Below, piece after piece: positions 35,314 to 44,119 of a stretch of 64,000 nucleotides of DNA (the first letter of the stretch is position 1; every line of letters begins with the position of its first letter). A model generated the notes under the pieces. The model was given only the letters and a program-made list of their open reading frames with translations, did no database searches and was not told where the DNA came from. The DNA is taken from contig NZ_JBHGAP010000001.1 in the NCBI RefSeq assembly GCF_042610495.1, positions 62,001 to 126,000 of the forward strand, in the 5' to 3' direction. Origin of the DNA: RU20A sp042610495 (GTDB taxonomy: Bacteria; Pseudomonadota; Alphaproteobacteria; Rhizobiales; Rhizobiaceae). The position numbers were made by a program, and so were the translations under genes.

Positions 35314-35348
35314 TACGTATTTCAACTCTTGCGAGAGAAAAATACGTA
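35314..35348 (+). promoter_or_regulatory. Start-masking 5' hairpin of the STT3-like gene
   Basis: Outer 9-bp stem 35314-35322 with 35340-35348, internal loop CAA/AA, inner 4-bp stem CTCT/AGAG, loop TGCG. The likely ribosome site (GAGAG, 35333-35337) is in the inner stem and loop, and the last outer base is the A of the start ATG. The A/U-rich outer stem could melt with temperature. Function is inference. Confidence 0.55.
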
Positions 35349-37165
35349 TGAGGCATACGCTCCCTGTAGCGCCGCCCGCGCCATCATTCCCGCTGAAGCT
35401 GCGCCCACTGCGGGCAACGGCAAGTCTGCTTGTCGCATTCCTTGCCATTATGGTGATGGACCTCGTTGACGGAGCGCGCTTCGCCAATGACGTGGATGAC
35501 AGGCTGCGGGCCATGCAGGTCCGCCAGTTCCTAGAGGGCAAGGGTTGGTACGATCTCTCGCTGGACGGCGTGTCCATGCCGGAGCCCTACATATCGCCAT
35601 GGTCGCGCCTGGTGGATGCGCCCTATTATCTCCTGGCGAAAGGCCTTCAGTCTTTCATGACGACCGACGCGGCGTTGCACTTCGCGTTCATGGTCTGGCC
35701 CGTCGTGATGATGTTCGCCTTTGCGGGTGTTCTCGGTGCCGTGATGGTGCGGCTGGCACCACAGGCACGACCGCTAAACCCGCTCTTTATCGGGATTGCA
35801 GGCCTGCTTCTCGGCGCGTCTGTCCTCGAATTCTCGCCCGGCCGCATCGATCATCATGGCGTGCAACTGCTTTGCCTGGTGGTCATAGCGCTCGGGGCAT
35901 TGCTGTGGTCGCGCCAGGGCGGGGTCATCATGGCTGCGGCCGTCACCGTGTCGGTGACGGTCGGGCTGGAATGCCTGCCGATCATCGCTGCGCTATGGTC
36001 GGGGCTGGCTCTCACCTGGGTCTTGCGGTGGCCAGGATCGCAGGCGGTCTTCTCTAGTTTTTCTTCAACCATGGCCGTTCTCGCGCCGCTCGTCACCCTC
36101 CTCGTCGCGGGGCAGGACGTTCTCTTCTCCGTCGAAAACGACATCTTCTCTGCGCCTTATGTTGCGCTCTTCACCGGCTTTGCATTTTGCTCGTCGTTGC
36201 TGACCTTCATCATGTCATCATCCGGAACACGTTTTGCGCGATTCTTCGCTCTTTTCGCTACTGGTATCAGTATTATCGGCCTGGTTGTAGTAACGATGCC
36301 TGCGGTGATTTCTGGCCCGTTCGCAATGATTGACGCGACGTCGCGTGCACTGTGGCTTGATCGAATTTATCAGGAGCGGTCGATTCTTCTTCTCTTGCAT
36401 GCCGGCGATTGGTCCAATCTGCCGGCGCTCGTGGTTGAGACCGTGGTGATCTTCGCGTCGCTCCGCTATTGCCGGGACGAGGCCGGTGCAGGCCGCATCG
36501 CGCCGACCCTCGTGCTGGGCATGGGTCTGATGGCCTTCCTCTGCCAGTTCTCCGCGTCCCGCTTTGCGCCATTCCCGACGGTTCTGCTGGTGATTTTCAT
36601 TCCATGCCTTTTGACGCGCTTCTCGGCGCTGGAGCCCGGCGGCCAGAAGAAAGTGGCCGTCGGAACGAGTCTGGCTGCCTTGTGCGTGACAGCCGGCTAT
36701 ATCGGTGCCGGTTCTGCCGCTCCCTTCGATCCAGGTCTTCTGCGTCCAAACTCGGCAGATCTGATGACGGTGGATTTCTGCACTGAGGCCGACAGGGCAG
36801 CCATGGCCGAGTTGCCGCCCGGACGTTACATGGTGACACCGACGGTCAGCCTCGACATGCTCGATGCTGCACCTGAAATGGCCGAGATGGGCGTGCTCTA
36901 TTTCCATCGGGGGGCACCAGGCATGCGCCGCATGTTCGATGCGCTCTACTTCACAGATCCGCAAGCTCGCCGCTCAGCGCTAGCTCCCTTCGATTACATC
37001 GCATTTTGCGATTACCCTGCGGCCTTGAAGGCCGAGATCAGCGTTGATCCTGCATCCTTTTTCGCCGCCCTTCTCGATAGTCGGGTCGTTCCGGGTCTTG
37101 TCCGCGAAGCAGACACGCAGAGCCCGTCATTGAAGCTCTACCGCATCGATCACGCCAACCTTTGA
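35348..37165 (+). CDS. STT3/GT-C-like polytopic membrane protein
   Basis: 605 residues, about 11 hydrophobic segments and a soluble C-terminal part (about 475-605). Two features recall the STT3/PglB and related GT-C glycosyltransferases: an acidic first external loop, NDVDDRLRAMQVRQFLEGKGWYDL in outline (D48, D50, D51), and RIDHH at 167-170 at the mouth of a later loop, like the DHH of STT3. No WWDYG-type motif is seen, so oligosaccharyl transfer is not shown. Base composition is less GC-rich than the neighbours, and the 247-bp upstream gap is AT-rich, suggesting acquisition. It separates nadC from the nadQ operon. Confidence 0.6.
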   Translation: MRHTLPVAPPAPSFPLKLRPLRATASLLVAFLAIMVMDLVDGARFANDVDDRLRAMQVRQFLEGKGWYDLSLDGVSMPEPYISPWSRLVDAPYYLLAKGLQSFMTTDAALHFAFMVWPVVMMFAFAGVLGAVMVRLAPQARPLNPLFIGIAGLLLGASVLEFSPGRIDHHGVQLLCLVVIALGALLWSRQGGVIMAAAVTVSVTVGLECLPIIAALWSGLALTWVLRWPGSQAVFSSFSSTMAVLAPLVTLLVAGQDVLFSVENDIFSAPYVALFTGFAFCSSLLTFIMSSSGTRFARFFALFATGISIIGLVVVTMPAVISGPFAMIDATSRALWLDRIYQERSILLLLHAGDWSNLPALVVETVVIFASLRYCRDEAGAGRIAPTLVLGMGLMAFLCQFSASRFAPFPTVLLVIFIPCLLTRFSALEPGGQKKVAVGTSLAALCVTAGYIGAGSAAPFDPGLLRPNSADLMTVDFCTEADRAAMAELPPGRYMVTPTVSLDMLDAAPEMAEMGVLYFHRGAPGMRRMFDALYFTDPQARRSALAPFDYIAFCDYPAALKAEISVDPASFFAALLDSRVVPGLVREADTQSPSLKLYRIDHANL

Positions 37166-37199
37166 GCGGGTACGTCAAAAGCGGTCGGCTTCTGGTCGC

Positions 37200-38213
37200 T
37201 CACCGCCCGCCCAGCTTCAAACCCGCCGACGGCCTTTCCGCCAGGACCTGGCGGCGGAAGCGGAAGAGGGCGGCGGGGCGGCCGCCGGTGGCGATCGACA
37301 TGTCGCCGGTCGGCTCCACCAGCGCGTTGGCCTCCACCAGCCGACGAAAATTCTGCTTGTGCAGGTGCCGGCCGGAAATCGCCTCCACCGTCGTCTGCAG
37401 CGCCGTCAGCGTAAAATCGGGCGGCATGAGCTCGAAGATCACGGGGCGGTACTTGATCTTGCCGCGCAGCCGCGCGACGGCGGTGGCGAAGATGCGGCGA
37501 TGGTCGTGGCGCATGGTCTGCCCCAGCGCCACGTCCGGCCGCGCAGCCACATGCCCGTCCTCTGCGGCTTCGGCCACAAGCCCCGCCTCGTAGAGCAGTT
37601 CGTAGCGCTCCAGCACGCGTTCCTCGTCCCAGGGCAGGTCGCCGGTGCCGAAGGCAAGCCGGATGCGGGCCGCGCGGGCCGCAGCGCGGTCTCCCGCGGC
37701 GGCCGATTGCTCCCAGCGCGACAGGGCTGGCACGATGATCTCGTCGATCAGCTTCGGCCGTCCGGTCCGCCAGTCTTCCCAGGGCAGGTAGCGATACCAG
37801 TCGCGGAAGGCCGCCCCCTGCGCCGCCAGCCGTCCGCCGTCTTCCGCCTCCGAGCGCGTCAGCGCGAGATAGCCGACGGACACCATGTGCTTGGCGGTTT
37901 CGCCCGGCAGCCGGTGCCGGCCGCGATCGCCGAAGGTGTAAAGCTGCTCGATATAGCCGAGCGACAGCGCCGTCTGCTTTTCCACGCTGTCGCGCAGGCT
38001 CGTTTCGAAGGTGCGGTGCCGCGCGGGGTCGAAGGGACCGAAGGGCAGGCCGTCACGTTGCAGCGATCCCTCGGCGCTGACGACAAGGATCAGCGGCGAT
38101 CCGCCGGCGACCGCCACGATCGCCGCATTCAGCCCGATTTCGACGATCTCGGCGCCGCCCGCGGTCGCCCCGGCGCCGCCCGCGCTCGGTCCGACGCCAC
38201 CTGCGGTTGTCAT
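37200..38213 (-). CDS. nadQ: NadQ-like transcriptional regulator (degenerate Nudix domain plus winged helix)
   Basis: 337 residues with a Gly/Ala-rich N-terminus. Residues about 20-175 follow the Nudix-related COG4111 pattern (GPFDPARHRTFE, LGYIEQLYTFGD) but the catalytic Nudix box is degenerate, so it is probably a ligand sensor. The C-terminal domain (about 260-325; FTLTALQTTVEAISGRHLHK, NFRRLVE) is the winged helix of NrtR-type regulators. This type is predicted to control NAD synthesis in alphaproteobacteria, which fits nadABC 2-6 kb away. The start overlaps the phosphatase stop (ATGA). Confidence 0.75.
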   Translation of the reverse strand: MTTAGGVGPSAGGAGATAGGAEIVEIGLNAAIVAVAGGSPLILVVSAEGSLQRDGLPFGPFDPARHRTFETSLRDSVEKQTALSLGYIEQLYTFGDRGRHRLPGETAKHMVSVGYLALTRSEAEDGGRLAAQGAAFRDWYRYLPWEDWRTGRPKLIDEIIVPALSRWEQSAAAGDRAAARAARIRLAFGTGDLPWDEERVLERYELLYEAGLVAEAAEDGHVAARPDVALGQTMRHDHRRIFATAVARLRGKIKYRPVIFELMPPDFTLTALQTTVEAISGRHLHKQNFRRLVEANALVEPTGDMSIATGGRPAALFRFRRQVLAERPSAGLKLGGR

Positions 38214-38752
38214 CGGGTTCCCTCGTCATCGGGAAAGGGGGAGAAGACGAAGGGCGCGTTACCATCCGCATCCGCCCCACGCCCGATCGCCTTGATGGCC
38301 TTCACGAGCCGTCCGCCGCGTCCGAGTGCGGCATCGCCGAGTTCGATCAGCCGCGGATTGGGTGTCGCAAAGGGCGAGGCGGCCCGCAGCCGCTCGGCCA
38401 GCGCCCCCTCGTCCTGGTCGGGCGCCACCGTCAACGCTGCGATCACGGCGGCCGCCGGCGAGCGTGATACGCCCATCCAGCAGTGAACGAGCAGCGGCGT
38501 CTCCCGCGTCCAGCGATCGGCGAAGTCGATGATGCGGTCCACATGGGCTGCGTCCGGCGCGATCAAGCCCGGCTCGTTCTTCGCCGCAAACGTGATGTCG
38601 TTCATGTCGATGGTCAGGTGCCGGTCGGCGGCGATAACCCCCGGCCGATGAAAGTCCTGTCCCTTGGCAAGCAGGCTCAGCATGTCGCGCGCCCCGTGGC
38701 GCACGGCAAGTTCCGCAATCCGGGCAAGAGGGGAAACGACGATTAGCGGCAT
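38210..38752 (-). CDS. Dual-specificity/tyrosine phosphatase-like protein
   Basis: 180 residues. The P-loop HCWMGVSRS gives H90, C91 and R97, the H-C-x5-R signature of cysteine-based phosphatases. A conserved aspartate in MNDIT could be the general acid. It is the third gene of ygfZ-HD-phosphatase-nadQ; the start is 1 base after the HD gene's stop. A longer open frame upstream is the HD gene read in another frame. The substrate is unknown. Confidence 0.85.
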   Translation of the reverse strand: MPLIVVSPLARIAELAVRHGARDMLSLLAKGQDFHRPGVIAADRHLTIDMNDITFAAKNEPGLIAPDAAHVDRIIDFADRWTRETPLLVHCWMGVSRSPAAAVIAALTVAPDQDEGALAERLRAASPFATPNPRLIELGDAALGRGGRLVKAIKAIGRGADADGNAPFVFSPFPDDEGTR

Positions 38753-38753
38753 C

Positions 38754-39377
38754 TTACGCGCTCCGGGTCCGTGCGGCCTGCCGCTCCGCCTCGATTGCGT
38801 CGAAGCGGGCCTGGAAGCGCGCCTGCGCCTCGTGCGCCGGCACGGGATCGAGAAACAGCATCTCGCGCGTGATGCCGCGGGGCAGGCCGAAAAACTTCTT
38901 CGCCTCCTCGGAAGAAAAGCCGGCAAGCAGCGTCGCCTCGAAATAGGCGGCGGTATTGTCCGCCTTCTTGATCTTCGCCTTCAGCGTTTCCGGCGGCACG
39001 GGCGGCAGGCCGAAGCGCAGGTTCACCGCACCCTCCAGCCGCCGTTCCACGGTCTTGTATCCTCCGCCGACCACGGCCTTGAAGGGCGAGATCATGTCTC
39101 CGATCACATATTCGGGTGCGTCGTGCAGCAGCGCCAGCATGCATTCCTCCGGCCCGCATTTGTTCTGCCGACGGAAGATCTCCTCGACGCAGAGACTGTG
39201 CTGCGCGACGGAAAAGGCGTGGTCGCCGAAAGTCTGGCCGTTCCAGCGCGCCACCCGCGCCAGCCCGTGGGCGATGTCGGAGAGCTCAACGTCGAGCGGC
39301 GAGGGGTCCAGAAGATCGAGCCGCCGGCCGGACAGCATGCGCTGCCAGGCGCGCGCCGTGGCAAGGCGTCCGCTCAT
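38754..39377 (-). CDS. HD-domain hydrolase (YfbR-like 5'-nucleotidase type)
   Basis: 207 residues. Metal-binding residues lie in RWNGQTFGDHAFSVAQHS and LLHDAPEYVIGD, and the later conserved aspartate in KKADNTAAYFEA. The ordering matches YfbR, a deoxynucleoside 5'-monophosphatase. The start overlaps the ygfZ stop (ATGA). Next to NadQ and a phosphatase, a nucleotide substrate is plausible but not proven. Confidence 0.88.
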   Translation of the reverse strand: MSGRLATARAWQRMLSGRRLDLLDPSPLDVELSDIAHGLARVARWNGQTFGDHAFSVAQHSLCVEEIFRRQNKCGPEECMLALLHDAPEYVIGDMISPFKAVVGGGYKTVERRLEGAVNLRFGLPPVPPETLKAKIKKADNTAAYFEATLLAGFSSEEAKKFFGLPRGITREMLFLDPVPAHEAQARFQARFDAIEAERQAARTRSA

Positions 39378-40249
39378 GGCGCCTCCGCTCCGGCCTCGCT
39401 CGGTGCCGGAAAGGCAAGGCCCGTCCAGCCCGGAAGGTCGGCGGTAACGGGCACCTCGCCGGCGAGGATCGGAACACCGTCTGCCACGGCGTCTGCCACC
39501 TTGTCGATGCGCAGGATGGCAAGCGCGCGGTTGCCGGCAACCGTCCCGAGCGTGCCGAGCGGCTTTCCGCCCGCCGTCACCGGCGTTCCGCTTTCGGGAA
39601 GGGCAACATCGGCCGACAGGATCACCACCCGCCGCCGCGCTGTCGAGCGGTGCTGCATGCGCGAGACGACCTCCTGCCCGACATAGCAGCCCTTGCGGAA
39701 GGAGAGCCCGCCATTGCGGTCCAGGAGCACATCATGAGGGAAGGCATCCGACAGCGCGTAATCCGAGCCGGCGCGCGCGATACCGGCGGCGATGTGCAGC
39801 GCATCGAGCGCGTCCGAATCCTCGATGATGCTGGCGCGATCATCGATGGTCTCGGCAACGGTGCCGCGCGCACGCCAGACGCCAAGACCCGCACGGCGGA
39901 AGCGACCGTCGATCACCGCGCCCGCCGGCGCCGCCACGTCATGGCCGAGCACGACGGCGACAGGCTCCGGCAGCGAGAGCGTCACGGCCGCGCGCAGCTT
40001 GTACATGGCCAGCCGCTTGGCGAGCGCCTCCGCCTCGCTTGTCGCGACCTCGATCGTAAAACCCGCGTCATCACGCGAAATCAGGAAGTCGAACAGGATC
40101 TTGCCCTGCGGCGTCAAAAGCGCCCCGGCCTCCGCCACGCCCGCCTCGATCCCCTCGACGTCCGTTGTGATGAGACCGTGCAGGAAGCTTGCGGCATCGG
40201 CGCCGTGAAGCGTGATGAGACTACGGTCGGAAAGGGCGTAGAGCGGCAT
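39374..40249 (-). CDS. ygfZ: Folate-binding protein YgfZ (Fe-S cluster assembly)
   Basis: 291 residues. The signature K-G-C-Y-x-G-Q-E is present as RKGCYVGQEVVSRM. GcvT-like fold; it uses tetrahydrofolate in maturation or repair of [4Fe-4S] enzymes. It heads a four-gene operon whose last member is the NAD regulator; NadA is a [4Fe-4S] enzyme, so the link may be functional. No operator like that of nadA is seen upstream. Confidence 0.92.
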   Translation of the reverse strand: MPLYALSDRSLITLHGADAASFLHGLITTDVEGIEAGVAEAGALLTPQGKILFDFLISRDDAGFTIEVATSEAEALAKRLAMYKLRAAVTLSLPEPVAVVLGHDVAAPAGAVIDGRFRRAGLGVWRARGTVAETIDDRASIIEDSDALDALHIAAGIARAGSDYALSDAFPHDVLLDRNGGLSFRKGCYVGQEVVSRMQHRSTARRRVVILSADVALPESGTPVTAGGKPLGTLGTVAGNRALAILRIDKVADAVADGVPILAGEVPVTADLPGWTGLAFPAPSEAGAEAP

Positions 40250-40348
40250 GATGATGACCCCGGATGTGATCGCAAACAGGTAGGATCATTGCCGCCCGCG
40301 GGCAAGGCCAAAGCGCCGGGGGACAGGACGCAGGCATGGCGCCCCGCA

Positions 40349-40385
40349 AGACAAAGGCCCGGACATCGCAGCCGATGTCCGGGCC
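40349..40385 (-). terminator. Intrinsic terminator of the chemoreceptor gene
   Basis: Perfect 13-bp stem (40356-40368 with 40373-40385), four-base loop, followed on the minus strand by TTTGTCTT. It lies 37 bases after the chemoreceptor stop. Confidence 0.85.
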
Positions 40386-40421
40386 CGGTTAGTCACCGTC
40401 TTTCTCGGACTTCGTCCGGCA

Positions 40422-42278
40422 TCAGGCAGCGCGGCTGTAGGCGCGCTGCGCCCCGTGCCCGGCGCCGTGTCCCGTGCCATGTCCCGCCTGTGTCGCCAGC
40501 TGGAACTGAGACATCAGCTCGCGCAGGCGCGCGCTTTCGATGGCGAGCGAGGCGCCGGCCGCATTGGTCTCCTCCACCATGGCGGCATTCTGCTGGGTTA
40601 CCTGATCCATCTGGTTGACGGCCGTGTTGACCTCGGCAAGGCCGGTGGCCTGCTCGCGCGAGGAGGTTGCGATGGCGTCCATGTGATGGTTGAAGGTGAC
40701 GATGTAGGTCTCGATCGTCTTCAGCGCCTTGCCGGTCTGTTCCACCAGCTCGACGCCGTTCTTCACCTCGACGGAGGAGTTGCGGATCAGATCCTTGATT
40801 TCCTTCGCAGCCGTCGCGGAGCGCTGGGCCAGCTCGCGCACTTCCTGGGCAACGACCGCAAAGCCCTTGCCCGCTTCGCCGGCGCGTGCGGCTTCCACGC
40901 CGGCGTTCAGCGCCAGCAGGTTGGTCTGGAAAGCGATCTCGTCGATCACGCCGATAATGTTGGCGACCTGGTCGGACGAGGCCTCGATCTTCTGCATGGC
41001 CTCCACGGCATTGGCCACCACCTTGCCCGATTCGATCGCGCTCGAATTGGCCTGCACGGCAACCTCGCGGGCTTCCATGGCGCGCTTCGTGGAGTTGGCG
41101 ACATTGGCCGTGATCTGGTCGAGCGCGGCTGCCGTCTCTTCCAGCGACGCCGCCTGCTGCTCCGTGCGCTTGGAGAGATCGTCGGCGCTGGAGCTGATCT
41201 CGCGCGAGCCGTTGTCGATCGTGCCGGCCGCCTGCGCGACGTCGCCCATCGTGCTCGCAAGCTGGGTGACGGCGTTGTTGAGATCGTGGCGCAGCGCCTC
41301 GAATTCGGCCGCGAACGGCTGCTCGATCTGCACGCTGAGGTCACCGGCCGCCAGCCGCTTCAGGCCCGCGGCCAGTCCCGAGGTGGCTTCGGTCAGGCGC
41401 TGCTGCGCGGCCGCTTCCGCTTCTGCGGCGAGGCGAATGCGGTCGGCCTCTGCCTGGCGGCGGGATGCTTCGGCTTCCGTTTCCAGGCGCTTGTTGGTGA
41501 TGGCCGCCTGGCGGAAGACCTCGACGGCGTTGGCCATGGCGCCGATTTCGTCGCCGCGTTCCTTGGCCGGTACGTCGCCGGCGGTGTCGCCGGTCGCAAG
41601 CTTGTCCATATAGCCCGTCATCAGACGGATCGGACGGGCGATCGACACGATCAGCGAGAGTGCCGCGCCGAAGGCGAGCAGAATGCTGAGCGCGCTGGCG
41701 CTGCCAAGGATGCGATAGGTTGCGTAGATCGCATTGTCCTGCGCGTCCCAGCCACTCTGCATCTCGGCGGTCGCGGCCGTGTTCATCTCGCCAATGGTGC
41801 GGCGCATGGCGTCCATGCTCGCCTTGCCGGTACCGCTGGCCTCGATCCGCCGCGCTTCGGCCTGGGTGGCCGGATCCTTCATCAGCGCGATCTCGCGTTC
41901 GGCGATCGTGCGGGTCCATTCCTCGGAAGCGACCTGGAAGGCGTCGAGGCGGGCGAGATGCTCGGGACGGCCCGCCCATTCCTGCCGCAGCGTGTTCATC
42001 GTGTTCTCAAGCGCCTTGCGACCCTGCTCATAGGGCCCGAGAAAGGCCGGGTCAGCGGAAATCAGATAGCCGCGCAGGCCCGTTTCCTGGTCGATCTTGG
42101 CGGAAAGCAGGCCATCGACCTTGCGCAACGTGGCCGCGCCGGCAAGCGCGGCATCGGCTGCCTCGTCGGCTGTGCCGACCTGGTTCCAGTTCGCGGCCGC
42201 AGTTGCAAGCATCGTTCCGACGAGAAGTGTGAAAGCAATCGTCAGCTTCGTACCGATTTTCATGGAGAGCAATCTCAT
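40422..42278 (-). CDS. Methyl-accepting chemotaxis protein with CHASE3 sensor
   Basis: 618 residues. Membrane helix 11-30, periplasmic CHASE3-like domain (about 45-180, with KIDQETGLRGYL), second helix about 186-210, HAMP (about 205-260), then the signalling domain (about 330-590) with the hairpin tip EIAFQTNLLALNAGVEAARAGE. The C-terminus has a His/Gly repeat, GHGTGHGAGHGA, and no NWETF-type CheR tether. AAGGGA precedes the ATG. The ligand is not known. Confidence 0.94.
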   Translation of the reverse strand: MRLLSMKIGTKLTIAFTLLVGTMLATAAANWNQVGTADEAADAALAGAATLRKVDGLLSAKIDQETGLRGYLISADPAFLGPYEQGRKALENTMNTLRQEWAGRPEHLARLDAFQVASEEWTRTIAEREIALMKDPATQAEARRIEASGTGKASMDAMRRTIGEMNTAATAEMQSGWDAQDNAIYATYRILGSASALSILLAFGAALSLIVSIARPIRLMTGYMDKLATGDTAGDVPAKERGDEIGAMANAVEVFRQAAITNKRLETEAEASRRQAEADRIRLAAEAEAAAQQRLTEATSGLAAGLKRLAAGDLSVQIEQPFAAEFEALRHDLNNAVTQLASTMGDVAQAAGTIDNGSREISSSADDLSKRTEQQAASLEETAAALDQITANVANSTKRAMEAREVAVQANSSAIESGKVVANAVEAMQKIEASSDQVANIIGVIDEIAFQTNLLALNAGVEAARAGEAGKGFAVVAQEVRELAQRSATAAKEIKDLIRNSSVEVKNGVELVEQTGKALKTIETYIVTFNHHMDAIATSSREQATGLAEVNTAVNQMDQVTQQNAAMVEETNAAGASLAIESARLRELMSQFQLATQAGHGTGHGAGHGAQRAYSRAA

Positions 42279-42808
42279 CAGTGGGTCCCTTGGCGGATTG
42301 GGCCCGTTGGCGGGGCGCGGTTTTGGGAGGGGGTGGCCGGCGCCTCTGCGAGGGGATCGAGCAGGGATTGCCGGAGCGGCGGAAGGATCAGGCGTATGAA
42401 GCGCGCGATGTCATATCGGCGTTGCGGCGACATCCGGGTTTGCATGGACCGAGCGTTGCCGCGACCCCCGTCGCAGCCTTGGCCCCCACCAAGGGCCGGC
42501 ACTATGCAAGATGCAGATACATTCGAAGAATTGACTGTGTGAAGTTAATTTTTGATTGAGTGAGGACAGACTTATCAAGCGACCGGCCGAGCTATCTTTC
42601 AGAAGGCGCCGGAAAGCCACAGGCGGAAAAAGAAATTTAATATCAGGAATTTCGAAGAAAACGACATCGGGCGCACCAACCGCACCTGCAAGCGGGGCCG
42701 CCAAAGTGGAAATGACGAATGTCAGGAGACGGGTTGTATTCTCTTCTTCGACGCGCGAGTGTGGGAGGAGGCGCGGGACGAAAGCGAATGCCCGCAACCG
42801 CCAGCGCC
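42279..42808. other. Intergenic region upstream of the chemoreceptor (530 bp)
   Basis: No supported gene. The part 42500-42740 is less GC-rich and probably holds the chemoreceptor promoter. The open frames here have no ribosome site, no family features and run into the gene on the other strand. The minus-strand gene at 42809 ends at its left edge without an evident terminator. Confidence 0.45.
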
Positions 42809-43549
42809 TCAGTCACCGGTCAGGAAGAACTTCCACTGGCCATCGGGCGCAATGCCCAGGCGGTAGAAATTGTAGCCGCCCACTTCCTGCATCTCGGCCA
42901 TGTCGCCGGCCGTCACGATACGCAGCAGGTCGACCACTTCCGGCTTCGTCAGGCTGTCGATGGGCTTCATGGCCACGTAGGGCCAGATGTAGACGGCCTC
43001 ATCCGTACCCTTGTCCACCAGCGCCGTGCCGGTTGAAAGCAGGTCGAGCATGATCGCCAGCACCTCGGCGCCCTGCTGGTCGCCGGACATGCCCTTCAAC
43101 GTTGCCACCGGATCGGCCGGGTCCTCCTCGTAGGAGGAAACCTGCGTAGCCGTGTCGCCCTTTCCAAGCAGGGGGCGCAGCTTCTCGATATCGCCCGTCA
43201 GCGCCGCATCCATGATCAGCTGGCGCATGCGCCGCACTGGTTCCGGCAATTGCGCGGGGTCGCGGATGATCTCGATTGCCGGCGCCTTGGCATCCTCGCC
43301 GGCGGGCGCGGTGCTCTCCGGCTGTTCAGGGCGGGGCTTGTCGATCAGCGCATCCGGCATGGGGATCGGGGCGCGGTCATCCGGCGGCGAGACATTGGTC
43401 TGGCCGGGGCGCGTGCCCACCGTCTGGTTGCTGTCGATGCGCGATTCGTTGAGTGCCATCGCCGGCTGCGCAAAAGCGGCGGCAAGGCTGGCCACGGCAA
43501 TCGGGAACATGGCAAGACGGGCTGTCGGGCGCAAGCGGTGAGGGGCCAT
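42809..43549 (-). CDS. Secreted protein of unknown function (rhizobial)
   Basis: About 246 residues from the chosen ATG, giving a signal peptide ending AQPAMA. The mature part has a proline-rich linker (to about 100), then a helical C-terminal domain ending YNFYRLGIAPDGQWKFFLTG. No family recalled with a known role. The start is uncertain: ATGs at 43582/43579 and 43549 all lack a good ribosome site. Confidence 0.7.
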   Translation of the reverse strand: MAPHRLRPTARLAMFPIAVASLAAAFAQPAMALNESRIDSNQTVGTRPGQTNVSPPDDRAPIPMPDALIDKPRPEQPESTAPAGEDAKAPAIEIIRDPAQLPEPVRRMRQLIMDAALTGDIEKLRPLLGKGDTATQVSSYEEDPADPVATLKGMSGDQQGAEVLAIMLDLLSTGTALVDKGTDEAVYIWPYVAMKPIDSLTKPEVVDLLRIVTAGDMAEMQEVGGYNFYRLGIAPDGQWKFFLTGD

Positions 43550-43652
43550 GGGCAGGTCGGCCGCCAGGGGCGGCTCCATCATTGAGGAACGGCGTCGGAC
43601 AAAACGAGCGGCAGGCGAGCAACGAGAAGCGAGGACCGCCCAGCCTGCACGC

Positions 43653-43940
43653 TTACTGCAGCGTCCGGGCCGGAGAGAATTCGCCCGCAAGCATGCGCTC
43701 GCGCAGCGAGGTCAGCATGGCCTCGGCCCCGTCTTCGCCTTGCAGGCGGATCGTTTCGCGCATGGCAAAGGCGATCGCCGCATCCGCGATGATCTCGGGC
43801 TCGATCCCGTCAGCCATCCCGTCGGCCCAGGCCTCGGTCTGGTGTTCGAGGGCCGCCTGCATCTTCTCGTGGACGATCATGTCATCGATATCGGTGAGGC
43901 TCGGTTCCATCATACGTTCCATGCGGCTTGTACGCTTCAT
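43653..43940 (-). CDS. Conserved small protein of unknown function
   Basis: Up to 95 residues, acidic and largely helical (MIVHEKMQAALEHQTEAW; IADAAIAFAMRETIRL). ATGs at 43940, 43922 and 43913 are possible starts. It has no signal peptide or cysteine. It precedes the secreted protein gene on the same strand by 103 bases. I do not recognise a family with known function. Confidence 0.6.
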   Translation of the reverse strand: MKRTSRMERMMEPSLTDIDDMIVHEKMQAALEHQTEAWADGMADGIEPEIIADAAIAFAMRETIRLQGEDGAEAMLTSLRERMLAGEFSPARTLQ

Positions 43941-44119
43941 TCCTGCCCTGCTTTACGCCTTCATGTGCACCGCACCGAAACCCGAGGGCAGCGGGATTCC
44001 GGTCTGTCCATCACGGGGCAGGCCCCGCTCCGATGCCACTTCCTGATCATTTCGTTAACAAGCTTAGCAGCCTTTTACCGAAACGACACGGGGTCATGGC
44101 GAAAGAGGTTAATTTCCCG

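Noticed and set aside
42411..42797. 128-codon minus-strand open frame upstream of the chemoreceptor
   Set aside because: It has no ribosome site or family features, and its middle is the AT-rich promoter stretch.
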